Below are positions 17,765 to 27,233 of a stretch of 64,000 nt of DNA, piece after piece; position 1 is the first letter of the stretch, and the number at the start of each line of letters is the position of its first letter. Below the pieces are notes generated by a model. That model was not told the origin of the DNA. It saw nothing but the letters and a program-made list of their open reading frames with translations, and ran no database searches. The translations under genes and the position numbers were made by a program. The stretch is from Paraliobacillus zengyii (GTDB lineage: Bacteria > Bacillota > Bacilli > Bacillales > Amphibacillaceae), in the NCBI RefSeq assembly GCF_003268595.1, contig NZ_CP029797.1:2129501-2193500 (forward strand), in the 5' to 3' direction.

Positions 17765-20407
17765 ATGAAAAAGGAGAATCTTAAGTTCAGTAGCGTAATC
17801 AACCGCTTATTTTCAAACAAATCAACTAATGGACATTCAAAAGATGACGACATTGCGAATAAACAAAACCACGGTATGTTAACGAAACAATTTGAATTAA
17901 CTCAGAAACATTTAATACACGCACAAGAAATTGCCCAGGTTGGTAGTTGGGAATATATTATAGATGAAGATAAATTATATTGCTCTGATTATTTTTATGA
18001 CATTTTCGGACTTGACCATTCTCAATATATTCCAATGACTGAACCATTCCAATATGTGCATCCAGATGATTTTGACGAAGCTTTAGCAAAGGTTAAAAAA
18101 GCTTTAAAAGGGGAAAATTACTATTCTGAATATCGAATTTATCATGGGAAAACCAATGAACTACGTTACTTAAAAACACAAGCTGAAGTATCTTTTATCA
18201 ATAAAAAGCCATATAAATTAATTGGTATGATTCAAGATATTACTGTTGAAAAAAAATTGGAACAAGAACTTATTACCATCAACAATCGGTTTAAACAAAT
18301 TTTTGACCATCTGAGCTCTGGGATTTGGATGAAAGATTATCCGTCAAGTAAACTTAGTTTCATTTCAAAAGGTGCCGAGGAAATTTTCAATTTGTCATTA
18401 GATGATATATATGATGACGAAACTATTTGGCATACAATTATTCACCCTAATGACCGCGAACAAGTTTTCAATCGCCAAAAGGAGCTAGTGGCTGGGAAGT
18501 CAATTAAACATCGTTATCGAATTATCACACATGATGGAGAAACTAAATGGGTTTTTGACCAAACAATTCCATCCTTTAATAGTGACAATAAATTAATAGC
18601 TCTATTTGGAGTTATAGTTGATATAACTTCAGAAATGGTAATGCATGAGGAATTAGTTTATTATGCATCACACGATGTTCTAACTAATCTACCAAATCAA
18701 CGTAGCATATCTGAGAAAATTGCTGAGTTAATTCAGAAGAAAAAACAATTCACCCTCTTTTATTTGGACTTAGATCGTCTCTCTCACATAAATGACTCTT
18801 TAGGCTATCAAATTGGCAATAAAGTTTTACAAAATATTGCTAGCAAGCTAACAAAGACTTTATCTTCTACTAGTTATGTTGCTAGATTAGTAAGCAATGA
18901 CTTTATTATAATTGATACTGAAACATTGCAAATAGATACAGCAAGTAATTTAGCTGATAAACTCTTGCGAACAATTGAAGAGGAAATCAATATATTTGAT
19001 TATCAGTTAAATATTACAACAAGTGTAGGTATTAGCTTTTATCCAGATAATGGTGATACAGAATTAAAAATTTTAGAAAGTTCACACATTGCATTAAAAG
19101 AAGCAAAAAATAATGGAGGAAATACCTATAAATTTTACTCACCATCCAATAATATTTCATCTTTTAAAAAATACATGCTTGAACGAGATTTAAGAAAAGC
19201 GATTACTAATGAAGAATTTGAAGTCTATTATCAACCACAAGTAAATGCCTTCACTGGATTAATTGAATCCGCTGAAGCTTTATTAAGATGGAACCATAAG
19301 GAATGGGGTTTAGTGTCTCCATCTGAATTTATTCCATTAGCTGAAGAGAACTATCTGATGAACGATATAGGGGATTGGGTAATCACAAAAGTGATCGAAC
19401 AATTAAAAATATGGAAAGATCAAGATTATATATTACGACCTATTTCTATAAATATATCTCCTAATCGATTTTTAAAACCAGGATTAATTTCATTTATCAA
19501 GGAGCAATTAGAAAAATATGATATTTCTGCACACTTTCTAACATTTGAAATCACAGAAAGTACATATTTAAAAAATGAAAACAAAGTACAGCATACACTT
19601 TCACAACTACGTGCATTAGGTATATCAATTGCAATTGACGACTTCGGAACTGGCTATGCATCTTTACAATACTTACGCGATTTTCCTGCTGATGAATTAA
19701 AGATCGATCGCGTTTTTATCTTAAATATATTGGATGATAATAAAAAGGATGCTGCAATAGTTAGTAGCATATTATATCTCGCAAAATCATTAGATATGAG
19801 AGTCATTGTTGAGGGTGTAGAGAATTTTGAACAACTTCAATTTCTAAAACAAAAAGAGTGTCACCTTATACAAGGTTATCTTTTTTCCGAAGCTGTACCA
19901 AATAACAGATTTGAAGAATTGATTAAGAAAAGTTTTCTTCCAATTCCAAAGTCAACTAAAGTGACAAAACCTAAAGTAGAAAGAAGAAAATATTATCGAT
20001 TATCCTTCCCTGGATATTTACAAGGTGGACTATCTATTCTTGAAATTAATAATCGTAAAGTAGATGTAGGCACGGCAAACATATTAATTGAAAATATTAG
20101 TTTAGGTGGCTTAAAGCTAATGTCTGATTTAAAATTACCAGTTCAATCAAACATGAAAATTGTTTATACTTTTTCACTATTAGGATTTGATTTTGAAATC
20201 ATTGGATCTTTCGTTTGGAAAAGTGAAATTGGACAAGATATTTTTTATTACGGTGTTGCTTTTGATGACTTTTCTGAAGCAAATAAGGATCATCTAGCGA
20301 AAGTAATTAATCAGTTGACTATTTACTCGAAAAATAACAAGCCGATTCCAGATACAGACTTCTACACAGATAACCCAATTACCTACTTTCTTAAAAATTT
20401 TGACTAA
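17765..20407 (+). CDS. PAS-PAS-GGDEF-EAL-PilZ cyclic-di-GMP phosphodiesterase
   Basis: About 880-aa soluble signalling protein. Two PAS/PAC folds occupy about residues 45-165 and 175-295. A GGDEF domain (300-450) has a degenerate active site: the position of the GGDEF signature reads RLVSNDF, so cyclase activity is unlikely. The EAL domain (about 465-720) keeps AEALLRW, IDDFGTGYASL, the KIDRVF lysine and VEGVENFEQL, so phosphodiesterase activity is likely. A C-terminal PilZ domain (from about 735) has RRKYYR and ENISLGG, the cyclic-di-GMP-binding signature. There is no membrane segment. The ATG at 17765 is preceded by AGAGGGGG; an in-frame TTG 9 bases earlier is less likely. Confidence 0.9.
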   Translation: MKKENLKFSSVINRLFSNKSTNGHSKDDDIANKQNHGMLTKQFELTQKHLIHAQEIAQVGSWEYIIDEDKLYCSDYFYDIFGLDHSQYIPMTEPFQYVHPDDFDEALAKVKKALKGENYYSEYRIYHGKTNELRYLKTQAEVSFINKKPYKLIGMIQDITVEKKLEQELITINNRFKQIFDHLSSGIWMKDYPSSKLSFISKGAEEIFNLSLDDIYDDETIWHTIIHPNDREQVFNRQKELVAGKSIKHRYRIITHDGETKWVFDQTIPSFNSDNKLIALFGVIVDITSEMVMHEELVYYASHDVLTNLPNQRSISEKIAELIQKKKQFTLFYLDLDRLSHINDSLGYQIGNKVLQNIASKLTKTLSSTSYVARLVSNDFIIIDTETLQIDTASNLADKLLRTIEEEINIFDYQLNITTSVGISFYPDNGDTELKILESSHIALKEAKNNGGNTYKFYSPSNNISSFKKYMLERDLRKAITNEEFEVYYQPQVNAFTGLIESAEALLRWNHKEWGLVSPSEFIPLAEENYLMNDIGDWVITKVIEQLKIWKDQDYILRPISINISPNRFLKPGLISFIKEQLEKYDISAHFLTFEITESTYLKNENKVQHTLSQLRALGISIAIDDFGTGYASLQYLRDFPADELKIDRVFILNILDDNKKDAAIVSSILYLAKSLDMRVIVEGVENFEQLQFLKQKECHLIQGYLFSEAVPNNRFEELIKKSFLPIPKSTKVTKPKVERRKYYRLSFPGYLQGGLSILEINNRKVDVGTANILIENISLGGLKLMSDLKLPVQSNMKIVYTFSLLGFDFEIIGSFVWKSEIGQDIFYYGVAFDDFSEANKDHLAKVINQLTIYSKNNKPIPDTDFYTDNPITYFLKNFD

Positions 20408-20470
20408 AATATGTTTAAACTTTAACAAAAATCGCCATCCTAGTAATAAACTTATTCGGAGGCGGTCTTA

Positions 20471-20812
20471 ATGAAAATACGTATGCGCAATCAATTAATT
20501 GAAAATCTTGAGCTTTCCATACCACAATTATCTAATAAATATCATTTTGATAGTATGACAACATATCTAGCCAAAGGTCAAGCAGACTCTTTGTATATAG
20601 GTTATAAAATTACTGTAAACACTAGAAACTATTATGTTTATTTACCTTTTATGAGTTATTCTGAAGAAGCTTTAATACCACTAACACCAATTTGGACTTT
20701 ACAATCTGAAAATTATAAGGGACCTTCCTTCAGAGGTTTTGATCATTTGGATAATTGCTTAGATGCACTAGATCAATCTGGTAAGGATAATAGTATTAAC
20801 CAAGCTATTTAA
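20471..20812 (+). CDS. Hypothetical protein, possibly DUF5634-like
   Basis: A 113-aa soluble protein of unknown function with a good ribosome site (GGAGGCGG). It has no signal peptide or membrane segment. Alternating aromatic and polar stretches (YIGYKITVNTRNYYVYLPF) suggest a small beta-sheet domain. I recall a resemblance to DUF5634 proteins of Bacillus, but this is weak. It follows the phosphodiesterase gene by 63 bp on the same strand and is closed by a terminator, so the two could share a transcript. Confidence 0.65.
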   Translation: MKIRMRNQLIENLELSIPQLSNKYHFDSMTTYLAKGQADSLYIGYKITVNTRNYYVYLPFMSYSEEALIPLTPIWTLQSENYKGPSFRGFDHLDNCLDALDQSGKDNSINQAI

Positions 20813-20814
20813 TA

Positions 20815-20868
20815 AAAACACCTTCGTTTATGAACACAATATCGCGTCATTTTTCGAAGGTGTTTTTT
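20815..20868. terminator. Bidirectional terminator between the small hypothetical gene and chemoreceptor 1
   Basis: AAAACACCTTCG (20815-20826) and CGAAGGTGTTTT (20855-20866) form the stem, followed by a T-run on the plus strand. The convergent chemoreceptor gene ends just beyond. Confidence 0.8.
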
Positions 20869-20876
20869 ATTTACGT

Positions 20877-22520
20877 TTATAGTTTATACTTATTGACTTG
20901 ATTCGCTAAATTTTTTGCGACATTTGTTAAGTCTTCTGTATGATTAGCCATCTCTTCCATTGCACTGCTTGTTTCTTGAGCTGAAGCAGAAGTTTGTTCG
21001 ACTCCTGCAGCTGATTGCTCTGCAACAGCTGCTATTTCTTCTGTGGCACTATTCATTTCTTTACTTGTATTTGTTACTTGTAGTAAATTATCATTTACTA
21101 TTGTAATTTGATTAGACATATCTACTAAGGCTTGATTAATTTGTTCAAATGTTTGTCCCGTTTTCTTAACTTGCTCACTACCCTGCTTTACCTCTTGATA
21201 ACCATTTTCCAATGTGTTCGTCACGTCTGAAGTTTCTGTTTGGATCATATTAACTATTTCTGTAATACTTATAACTGAACCAGAAACTTGTTCTGCTAAT
21301 TTTCTAACTTCATCAGCTACTACTGCAAAACCTTTTCCTGCTTCTCCAGCACGTGCTGCTTCAATCGCAGCATTTAAAGCAAGAAGGTTTGTTTGCTCAG
21401 CTATGTCTTTAATAACTGACACTAGTTTTGTTACCTCTTTTGATTTCACATCTAATCCTTGCACCTTAACTACTGCTTGATTAACAATTGAATCAACATT
21501 TTCCATTTGTTTAACAGATTGAAGCATCAATGAACTTCCCTCTCCACTTAAATTACGGACCGCGTTTGAAGCGTCTTTTATGTGGATACTCTTTTCGTTT
21601 GCTTGCTCAATTTTCTCCGTAAATTCTCGCATAGATATGGATAAATTACTAGCATGTGTTGCTTGCGTATCTGATCCTGATGCAATTTCCTGCATGGTAA
21701 CTGCGATTTGTTCTGAAGCAGCTTTTACTTCATTTGTTGAAAGGGAAAGCTCATGACTATTAGATGTAATAGCTTGCGCTGCTTCTGAAACACTGTTTAA
21801 CATAGTTCGTAATTTTTCTTTCATTTCATTTGCAGAAATGGAAAGTTGACCAATTTCATCTGTTCTTTTCTGTATTAAAGTTATAGATAAATCGCCATTT
21901 TCTACTTCCTTCATATTACTTTGTAAGGAACGTATCGGCTTTGTGATTTGTTTAGATACAAATAAAGATACAATAATAGCAATAATAATAGAGAGAATTA
22001 GTGCAGTAGCAATGGGTAAAAGAATTGGCGTTGCTTTGTCCTCTAATTCATCTATATAAACTGTTCCTATGATTATCCAATCTTTTGTTTCATTAACAGA
22101 AAAACCTAATATTTTTTCTTGACCTTCATACATATATTCCACTGTACCAGATCTAGCATTAGTAGCGATAATCTTTTCATAATACTCTTCATGTGTAATA
22201 TCTACACCCGTCATCGTTTCATCTGGATGGGCAATAAATTCGCCATTACTAATAACGGCAAAATATCCTGTTTCACCAATTTTTGTATTATCTGCTATAT
22301 CTATTATTGCTGTTTCACTTGCTCCAGCTGTTGCTGCACCACTAAGTATATTAGCCTGTTGTTTGACACTTTCACTTAATTCATTTGTTGTGATCGAAAC
22401 ACTATATGTATAACTAACGAAACTGATTACTATGCCTACTACTATTAATAATGTAATAAATGGTATTAAAATTTGCCTTTGTAAGCTTTTGTTAAAAAAG
22501 GATTCTAGTTTGTTTTTCAT
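20877..22520 (-). CDS. Methyl-accepting chemotaxis protein 1 (riboswitch-controlled)
   Basis: Transmembrane chemoreceptor, about 547 aa. TM1 (about 17-37) and TM2 (about 165-188) flank an extracellular single-Cache sensor. HAMP follows (190-245), then the long helical signalling domain with the conserved hairpin tip [20 protein letters not shown] and Q/E-rich methylation helices. The ATG ending at 22520 is preceded by GGGGGAC; the longer frame to 22580 runs into the leader and is rejected. A cyclic-di-GMP-I riboswitch occupies the leader, so expression should follow cyclic-di-GMP level. Confidence 0.92.
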   Translation of the reverse strand: MKNKLESFFNKSLQRQILIPFITLLIVVGIVISFVSYTYSVSITTNELSESVKQQANILSGAATAGASETAIIDIADNTKIGETGYFAVISNGEFIAHPDETMTGVDITHEEYYEKIIATNARSGTVEYMYEGQEKILGFSVNETKDWIIIGTVYIDELEDKATPILLPIATALILSIIIAIIVSLFVSKQITKPIRSLQSNMKEVENGDLSITLIQKRTDEIGQLSISANEMKEKLRTMLNSVSEAAQAITSNSHELSLSTNEVKAASEQIAVTMQEIASGSDTQATHASNLSISMREFTEKIEQANEKSIHIKDASNAVRNLSGEGSSLMLQSVKQMENVDSIVNQAVVKVQGLDVKSKEVTKLVSVIKDIAEQTNLLALNAAIEAARAGEAGKGFAVVADEVRKLAEQVSGSVISITEIVNMIQTETSDVTNTLENGYQEVKQGSEQVKKTGQTFEQINQALVDMSNQITIVNDNLLQVTNTSKEMNSATEEIAAVAEQSAAGVEQTSASAQETSSAMEEMANHTEDLTNVAKNLANQVNKYKL

Positions 22521-22559
22521 CTTGGTGTGTCCCCCTTGTAATTTCACAAAAATAAAACT

Positions 22560-22597
22560 ATTCTCAATTAGAATGGCCAAATAGTAATATTATTTGG
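22560..22597 (-). promoter_or_regulatory. Candidate expression platform of the cyclic-di-GMP riboswitch
   Basis: Directly after the aptamer on the minus strand, CCAAATA and TATTTGG can pair (22577-22597), and this hairpin would consume the terminal CC of the aptamer. A second short stem, ATTCT and AGAAT (22560-22574), is followed by a T-rich run. The two alternatives suggest control by termination, but stems are short and the mechanism is inferred. Confidence 0.4.
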
Positions 22598-22676
22598 TAG
22601 CTAGGCTATCCTAGTATAAACAAATACGTTAGACCCTTAGCTTTGCGTCCTGTTCTTTCAAACAATTTGCCTTTTT
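22594..22676 (-). ncRNA. Cyclic-di-GMP-I (GEMM-I) riboswitch aptamer
   Basis: The minus strand reads AAAAAGGCAAATTG, then TTTGAAAGAACA (stem with GAAA tetraloop), GGACGCAAAGCTAAGGGTC, TAACG and finally AGGATAGCCTAGCTACC. These are the conserved blocks of the GEMM-I aptamer: GGCAAA, the GAAA loop that docks to its receptor, GGACGCAAAGC, GGGNCTAA and the GNUAGC end. It lies about 75-155 bp upstream of the chemoreceptor start. From 22677 to the metallo-hydrolase gene at 23096 I see no gene, only AT-rich intergenic DNA. Confidence 0.92.
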
Positions 22677-23095
22677 ATAATTAAATAATACGATTTGCTT
22701 TCACCCCATTTGATAAAGTAATTATTACTTCTTTATAATAGTTATTTTATACTACGACTTTATTCTTATGTTGTCAAGACTTTTATCTTTGTATCGTGCC
22801 ATATTTCATTCGAATATCGAGTCTTTTTGAAAAAATTGTTTCATTACAATAAAGATAGAAAATACGATGTAACTTTATAAAAAATTTGTTCTACTCTTTA
22901 TAGTTCTGTAGCGCTTAAACGTACAAACTCACCATCTAATTTATCATTTCCTTACGTCGCAATTTATAGTGATTTGGTCTTAAACAACAAACTTTTAGAA
23001 AGCAGCTAAGCTAATAAAATCCAAGAAAGTCGCGTGAAATGCATAATTACAATATTATTTTACAAACTAATCAAAAAAGGAGTAGCTATATATTT

Positions 23096-23920
23096 ATGGA
23101 AAAGCATACGGATATATCAACCCATCTAGAAACAAACATGGATCATGCAATTGCAGAAGAAATAACCGAAGATATTGCAGTTTATCGTACTTTAGTATCC
23201 AATGTATACATGCTTGGTAATCCATCAGAAAAAAATTGGGTACTTATTGATACAGGAATTGCTCATTATCATGGGCGAATAATTTCAGCTGCAAAAAAAC
23301 GCTTTAATGACACTCCACCAAAAGCTATTATTTTGACACATGCTCATTTTGATCATGTAGGATCTGCAAAAAAGTTAGCAAAGCATTGGGATGTATCTAT
23401 TTATGTACATCCTGAGGAATTACCTTTTGTTGATGGCACATGTGAGTATCCACCAGCTGATCCAACTGTTGGTGGCGGCTTACTTTCTTTATTATCACCA
23501 GTGTTTCCTACAGATGCAGTCAATTTAAAACATTTAGCTAAGACATTGTCAGCTGATGGAAAACTTCCCTTCCTTGATGACTGGCATTATATTCATACAC
23601 CTGGACACACACCAGGACATATCTCCCTTTTCCGAGAAAGTGACAAAATTTTAATTGCAGGCGATGCGGTTACAACTGAAAATCCCGAATCAAGTTTGGC
23701 GGTACTTCTACCAATCATTAAACTATATGGACCTCCTGCATATTTTACACATGACTGGGATGATGCAGAAAGATCAGTTCAAACACTTGCCAAATTAAAA
23801 CCAAAATTACTTTTAACTGGACATGGATTACCTATGAAAGATAAAGAATTAAGTGAAGGGTTTGAAAAATTAACAGCTGATTTTTATGATATTGCAATCC
23901 CAAAACACAAAAGGAACTAG
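23096..23920 (+). CDS. MBL-fold metallo-hydrolase
   Basis: A protein of about 274 aa of the glyoxalase II/metallo-beta-lactamase superfamily. Metal motifs: THAHFDHVGSAKKLAKHW (about 81-98), HTPGHTPGHISLF, AGDAV and the C-terminal TGHGLPM. The two-metal set is complete. Substrate unknown; quorum-quenching lactonase or glyoxalase-like activity cannot be separated. The ATG at 23096 follows AAGGAG at a longish 13 bases; an earlier ATG at 23039 has no ribosome site. Confidence 0.8.
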   Translation: MEKHTDISTHLETNMDHAIAEEITEDIAVYRTLVSNVYMLGNPSEKNWVLIDTGIAHYHGRIISAAKKRFNDTPPKAIILTHAHFDHVGSAKKLAKHWDVSIYVHPEELPFVDGTCEYPPADPTVGGGLLSLLSPVFPTDAVNLKHLAKTLSADGKLPFLDDWHYIHTPGHTPGHISLFRESDKILIAGDAVTTENPESSLAVLLPIIKLYGPPAYFTHDWDDAERSVQTLAKLKPKLLLTGHGLPMKDKELSEGFEKLTADFYDIAIPKHKRN

Positions 23921-23932
23921 ACAATAAAACGA

Positions 23933-23973
23933 AAAGCTAATGTACGTTCATTAGAGAGCGTATCATTAGCTTT
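23933..23973. terminator. Bidirectional terminator between the MBL-fold hydrolase and chemoreceptor 2
   Basis: AAAGCTAATG (23933-23942) pairs with CATTAGCTTT (23964-23973) between two convergent genes. Confidence 0.65.
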
Positions 23974-23976
23974 CAC

Positions 23977-26013
23977 TTATTCAATTTGAAATTTTTTCAC
24001 TCTCAGATTTAACTTATTTGATAATGTCTTTAATACCTCTGCTTGTTCTAATAAGAAATCTACTGCTTCTTTTTGTTGTTCTATCGATCCAGAGGTTTCT
24101 TCTATATTTGCTGCATTTTCTTCCGAAACAGAAGCAATTTGGATAATACCAACATTCATTTCCTTACTGTTATCTTCGATTCTTTTTAGGTTAGTTGTAA
24201 CAGTTGCAATACGTTGATTCATTTGAGTGACTTCATTTTTTATAGTTGAAAAGTATGTTGCAGATTGCTTTATTTGAGTAACACCTTTGTTTACTTGCTT
24301 ATGAGCTCCATCCAGAGAAACAGCTAGCGATTTAGATTCTTGTTGCATTTGATTGATTACCTCAGCTATATCTACTGCAGATAAACTAACTTGTTCTGCT
24401 AACTTTCTAATTTCATCTGCTACTACAGAGAAGCCTTTCCCAGCTTCACCTGCTCTTGCTGCTTCAATTGCTGCATTCAGTGCTAATAAATTTGTCTGTT
24501 CTGTAATATTGTTAATTACAACAGTCAAGTCAGACACAGCCTGTGATTGTTTTTCTAAACCTTGAACTTTACTCACTGCATTTCTCACTTCATTATTAAT
24601 TACTTCGATTTGTGTAATGGAATCATTCATCTGATCTGTTCCTTCATTCGAAATGTTCCAAACACTTATCGAAGACTTTTCCAATAATACTGATTCATGT
24701 TTTACTTTACCAATTTGCTTATCTAAATGTTGTTCTGATGATGCTATATCTGTTGCAGAAGTAGCTTGTTCTTCTGCTCCGCTAGCTAACTCCTGCATGG
24801 TAGAAGTCAATTGTTGACTACCTATTTGTATAGTATTACTAATCTTTTGTAATGCATTACTTTGCTGATCAATTCGATCGGAAGCATCACTAGTGTGCTC
24901 AATTGTTTCTCTTAAATTAGCAATCATTTGGTTCATCGCTTCAGAAAGTTGTCGAACTTCTCCCCTACCTTTCATTTCTACCTTTTGAGTTAAGTTTCCT
25001 TTAGCAATGATTAATGCTTGATTACGTAACCCAATAAGTGGATCAGCAATATTCCTTGCGATAAATATTGACAATACAATAGCAGTAACAAGTGTGATAC
25101 TACCAATTAGTAAAATAACAGCGCCTACTTTTTCAATGGATTGTAATGCGTTTTCTGTTGGCTCACTAACAATTAGCGACCAATTAAATCCTTTAAAATC
25201 TTTATATCCAGCACTTTTGACATACCCTATAATTGCATCATTACCTGAACTGTTTTTTGCTTTGATAAAACCTGATTCACCAGGTGTAGAAACATTTAGT
25301 TCAGTGAATAGTTGAGATGACTGATCAAGTTCTGTTATCTCTGCATCAACATCAGTACTTGCGCTAGAAATTGTATCAGCAACTTTTTCACCATCTTGAT
25401 TTACTAATTCAACCACAACATTATCACTTGAAATACTATTAACATCATCCCAAATATGCTCAACATTGAACTTAGCTTGCAATACTCTATCCTCTGTATT
25501 ATTATCTATTCGTACATTAATTTCTAAAACGTGGCTATCTAACGCATCATCATAGACTACTTCTGAGATAGATAATCCATTCTCAACCACTTCATTCCAT
25601 TCAGTCGTATTAGTTTCTAATGATACGGAATTACCGTTACTAGATTGACTAATGACAGTTCCGTCTAAATTAATTATAGATAACGAAGCATAATAACCTA
25701 ACGTCTCCAATTGTTGATCTAAATAATCCTCCGTTTCTACACTATCATCCATAGCATTCAGAACAGTATCTGAGTTTGCCATGATTTGCACGTCCCTTAT
25801 TCTTTCATACATTGTACGATCTAATTTCTCCATATTAACTAGTGCATAGTCTTTTACTTTATTACCAACTTCATTTTCTAGCGATGTTGCTGCTTGATTA
25901 TAAGAAAGCAAACCTACCACTATTATTGGAACTAAAGCAACCATACTAAAATAAATAATTAATGTACTCCTAATACCCCTATTTAAAAATTTCTCTTTCC
26001 ATTTTCTAATCAT
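23977..26013 (-). CDS. Methyl-accepting chemotaxis protein 2 (double-Cache)
   Basis: A 678-aa chemoreceptor. TM1 (about 15-35) and TM2 (about 290-310) flank a large extracellular sensor of roughly 250 residues, fitting a double-Cache ligand-binding domain like those of Bacillus McpA/TlpA. HAMP and the cytoplasmic signalling domain follow, with the tip [20 protein letters not shown]. Ligand unknown. Its leader (26014-26200) has no cyclic-di-GMP aptamer, unlike chemoreceptor 1. Confidence 0.92.
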   Translation of the reverse strand: MIRKWKEKFLNRGIRSTLIIYFSMVALVPIIVVGLLSYNQAATSLENEVGNKVKDYALVNMEKLDRTMYERIRDVQIMANSDTVLNAMDDSVETEDYLDQQLETLGYYASLSIINLDGTVISQSSNGNSVSLETNTTEWNEVVENGLSISEVVYDDALDSHVLEINVRIDNNTEDRVLQAKFNVEHIWDDVNSISSDNVVVELVNQDGEKVADTISSASTDVDAEITELDQSSQLFTELNVSTPGESGFIKAKNSSGNDAIIGYVKSAGYKDFKGFNWSLIVSEPTENALQSIEKVGAVILLIGSITLVTAIVLSIFIARNIADPLIGLRNQALIIAKGNLTQKVEMKGRGEVRQLSEAMNQMIANLRETIEHTSDASDRIDQQSNALQKISNTIQIGSQQLTSTMQELASGAEEQATSATDIASSEQHLDKQIGKVKHESVLLEKSSISVWNISNEGTDQMNDSITQIEVINNEVRNAVSKVQGLEKQSQAVSDLTVVINNITEQTNLLALNAAIEAARAGEAGKGFSVVADEIRKLAEQVSLSAVDIAEVINQMQQESKSLAVSLDGAHKQVNKGVTQIKQSATYFSTIKNEVTQMNQRIATVTTNLKRIEDNSKEMNVGIIQIASVSEENAANIEETSGSIEQQKEAVDFLLEQAEVLKTLSNKLNLRVKKFQIE

Positions 26014-26160
26014 GCAATCCAGTCCTTCTGCCTCTATGTATTTGTTAACTAACTAAATAGAAGGTAATCTTCTAATTTTTGTTAGAAAAACTAACCAAAG
26101 TATACTATAGAATACAGCGTCTATAGGTGACGTTTTTGTGAAATATAATTTTATACGAGT

Positions 26161-26193
26161 AAAAAAAAACACTACCAAAACTAGTTGGTAGTG
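26161..26193 (-). terminator. Intrinsic terminator after the second aldo/keto reductase
   Basis: CACTACCA and TGGTAGTG form the stem. On the minus strand it is followed by about nine T residues, a strong rho-independent signal. Confidence 0.85.
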
Positions 26194-26207
26194 AGTTCTA
26201 TTAATAT

Positions 26208-27125
26208 TTAAGGTAACACATTTCCTGCAGAACGATATATCTCATACCATTCTTCTCTTGTTAAAGTAATATGTGAAGCTTTTTCAATATCCGCTAGTCG
26301 TTTCGGATTCATCGTTCCAACAACCGGTTGAATTTTTGCCGGGTGACGTAAAATCCAAGCAATCGCAATCGCTGAATCAGTTACCCCTTTTTTTTCTGCT
26401 ATCTCTTGTATTTTACCATTCACTTCTGGAAAATCTTTATTACCAACAAATACACCTTTGATCATGCCATATTGGAATGGTGACCAAGCTTGTACAGTTA
26501 TATCATGTAAACGACAATACTCCAAAACACTGTTCTCTCGATCAATCGCTTTATCATGTTGCATATTAACATTTAAACTAGCATCTATCATTGGTGTGTG
26601 CATGATACTTAGCTGAAGTTGATTAATGATTAAATCATCTTTTAAATACTTTTTAAGTAATTCTATCTGCATCGGATTTTGGTTACTAACACCAAAATAG
26701 CGTACTTTACCACTATTTTTTAATTTTGTGAAAGTCTCTGCTACTTCTTCAGGTTCCATCAATGCATCTGGACGATGTAAAAGCAAAATATCAAGATAAT
26801 CTGTATTTAAACGTTTTAAACTTCCTTCGACTGAAGATGTAATATGTTCTTTAGAAAAATCAAAAAAGCCATTACGAATCCCACATTTTGATTGTAAAAT
26901 CATTTTTTCTCTTAATAACGGATTCATTTCAATCGCATCAGAAAATACCTCTTCTGACTTTCCACCACCATAAATATCAGCATGATCAAATAAATTTACG
27001 CCTAAATCCATTGCGTTTTCAATAACATGTCTAGCATCTTTTTTAGAAAGCGCATCCATGCGCATGCAACCTAAAGATATTTCCCCAACCTCTAAATCAC
27101 TTGTACCCAATTTTATACTATTCAT
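26208..27125 (-). CDS. Aldo/keto reductase (YcsN/YdhF-like)
   Basis: A 305-aa NADPH-dependent oxidoreductase of the aldo/keto reductase superfamily. The N-terminus contains EISLGCMRM, then NLFDHADIYGGGKSEE with the catalytic Asp and Tyr, the SKCGIR lysine region and YLDILLLHRPDALMEP. C-terminal WILRHPAKIQPVVGTMNP resembles the YcsN/YdhF group. It is a single gene with its own terminator, distinct in sequence from yqkF at 5.3 kb. Substrate unknown. Confidence 0.85.
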   Translation of the reverse strand: MNSIKLGTSDLEVGEISLGCMRMDALSKKDARHVIENAMDLGVNLFDHADIYGGGKSEEVFSDAIEMNPLLREKMILQSKCGIRNGFFDFSKEHITSSVEGSLKRLNTDYLDILLLHRPDALMEPEEVAETFTKLKNSGKVRYFGVSNQNPMQIELLKKYLKDDLIINQLQLSIMHTPMIDASLNVNMQHDKAIDRENSVLEYCRLHDITVQAWSPFQYGMIKGVFVGNKDFPEVNGKIQEIAEKKGVTDSAIAIAWILRHPAKIQPVVGTMNPKRLADIEKASHITLTREEWYEIYRSAGNVLP

Positions 27126-27200
27126 CTAAACACCTCTTTTTACTATAATATATCTATTCTATCATGTTCTACTAAAAAGCGCACAATATCAGTATATTAA

Positions 27201-27230
27201 AAAAATCATCCAAGACTATGGATGATTTTT
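27201..27230 (-). terminator. Terminator of the bkd operon
   Basis: AAAAATCATCC and GGATGATTTTT form a perfect 11-bp stem just after the bkdB stop; on the minus strand the hairpin runs into T residues. Confidence 0.8.
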
Positions 27231-27233
27231 CTT

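Noticed and set aside
26014..26200. A second cyclic-di-GMP riboswitch upstream of chemoreceptor 2
   Set aside because: I looked for GGACGCAAAGC and GATAGC-type blocks in the leader and found none.
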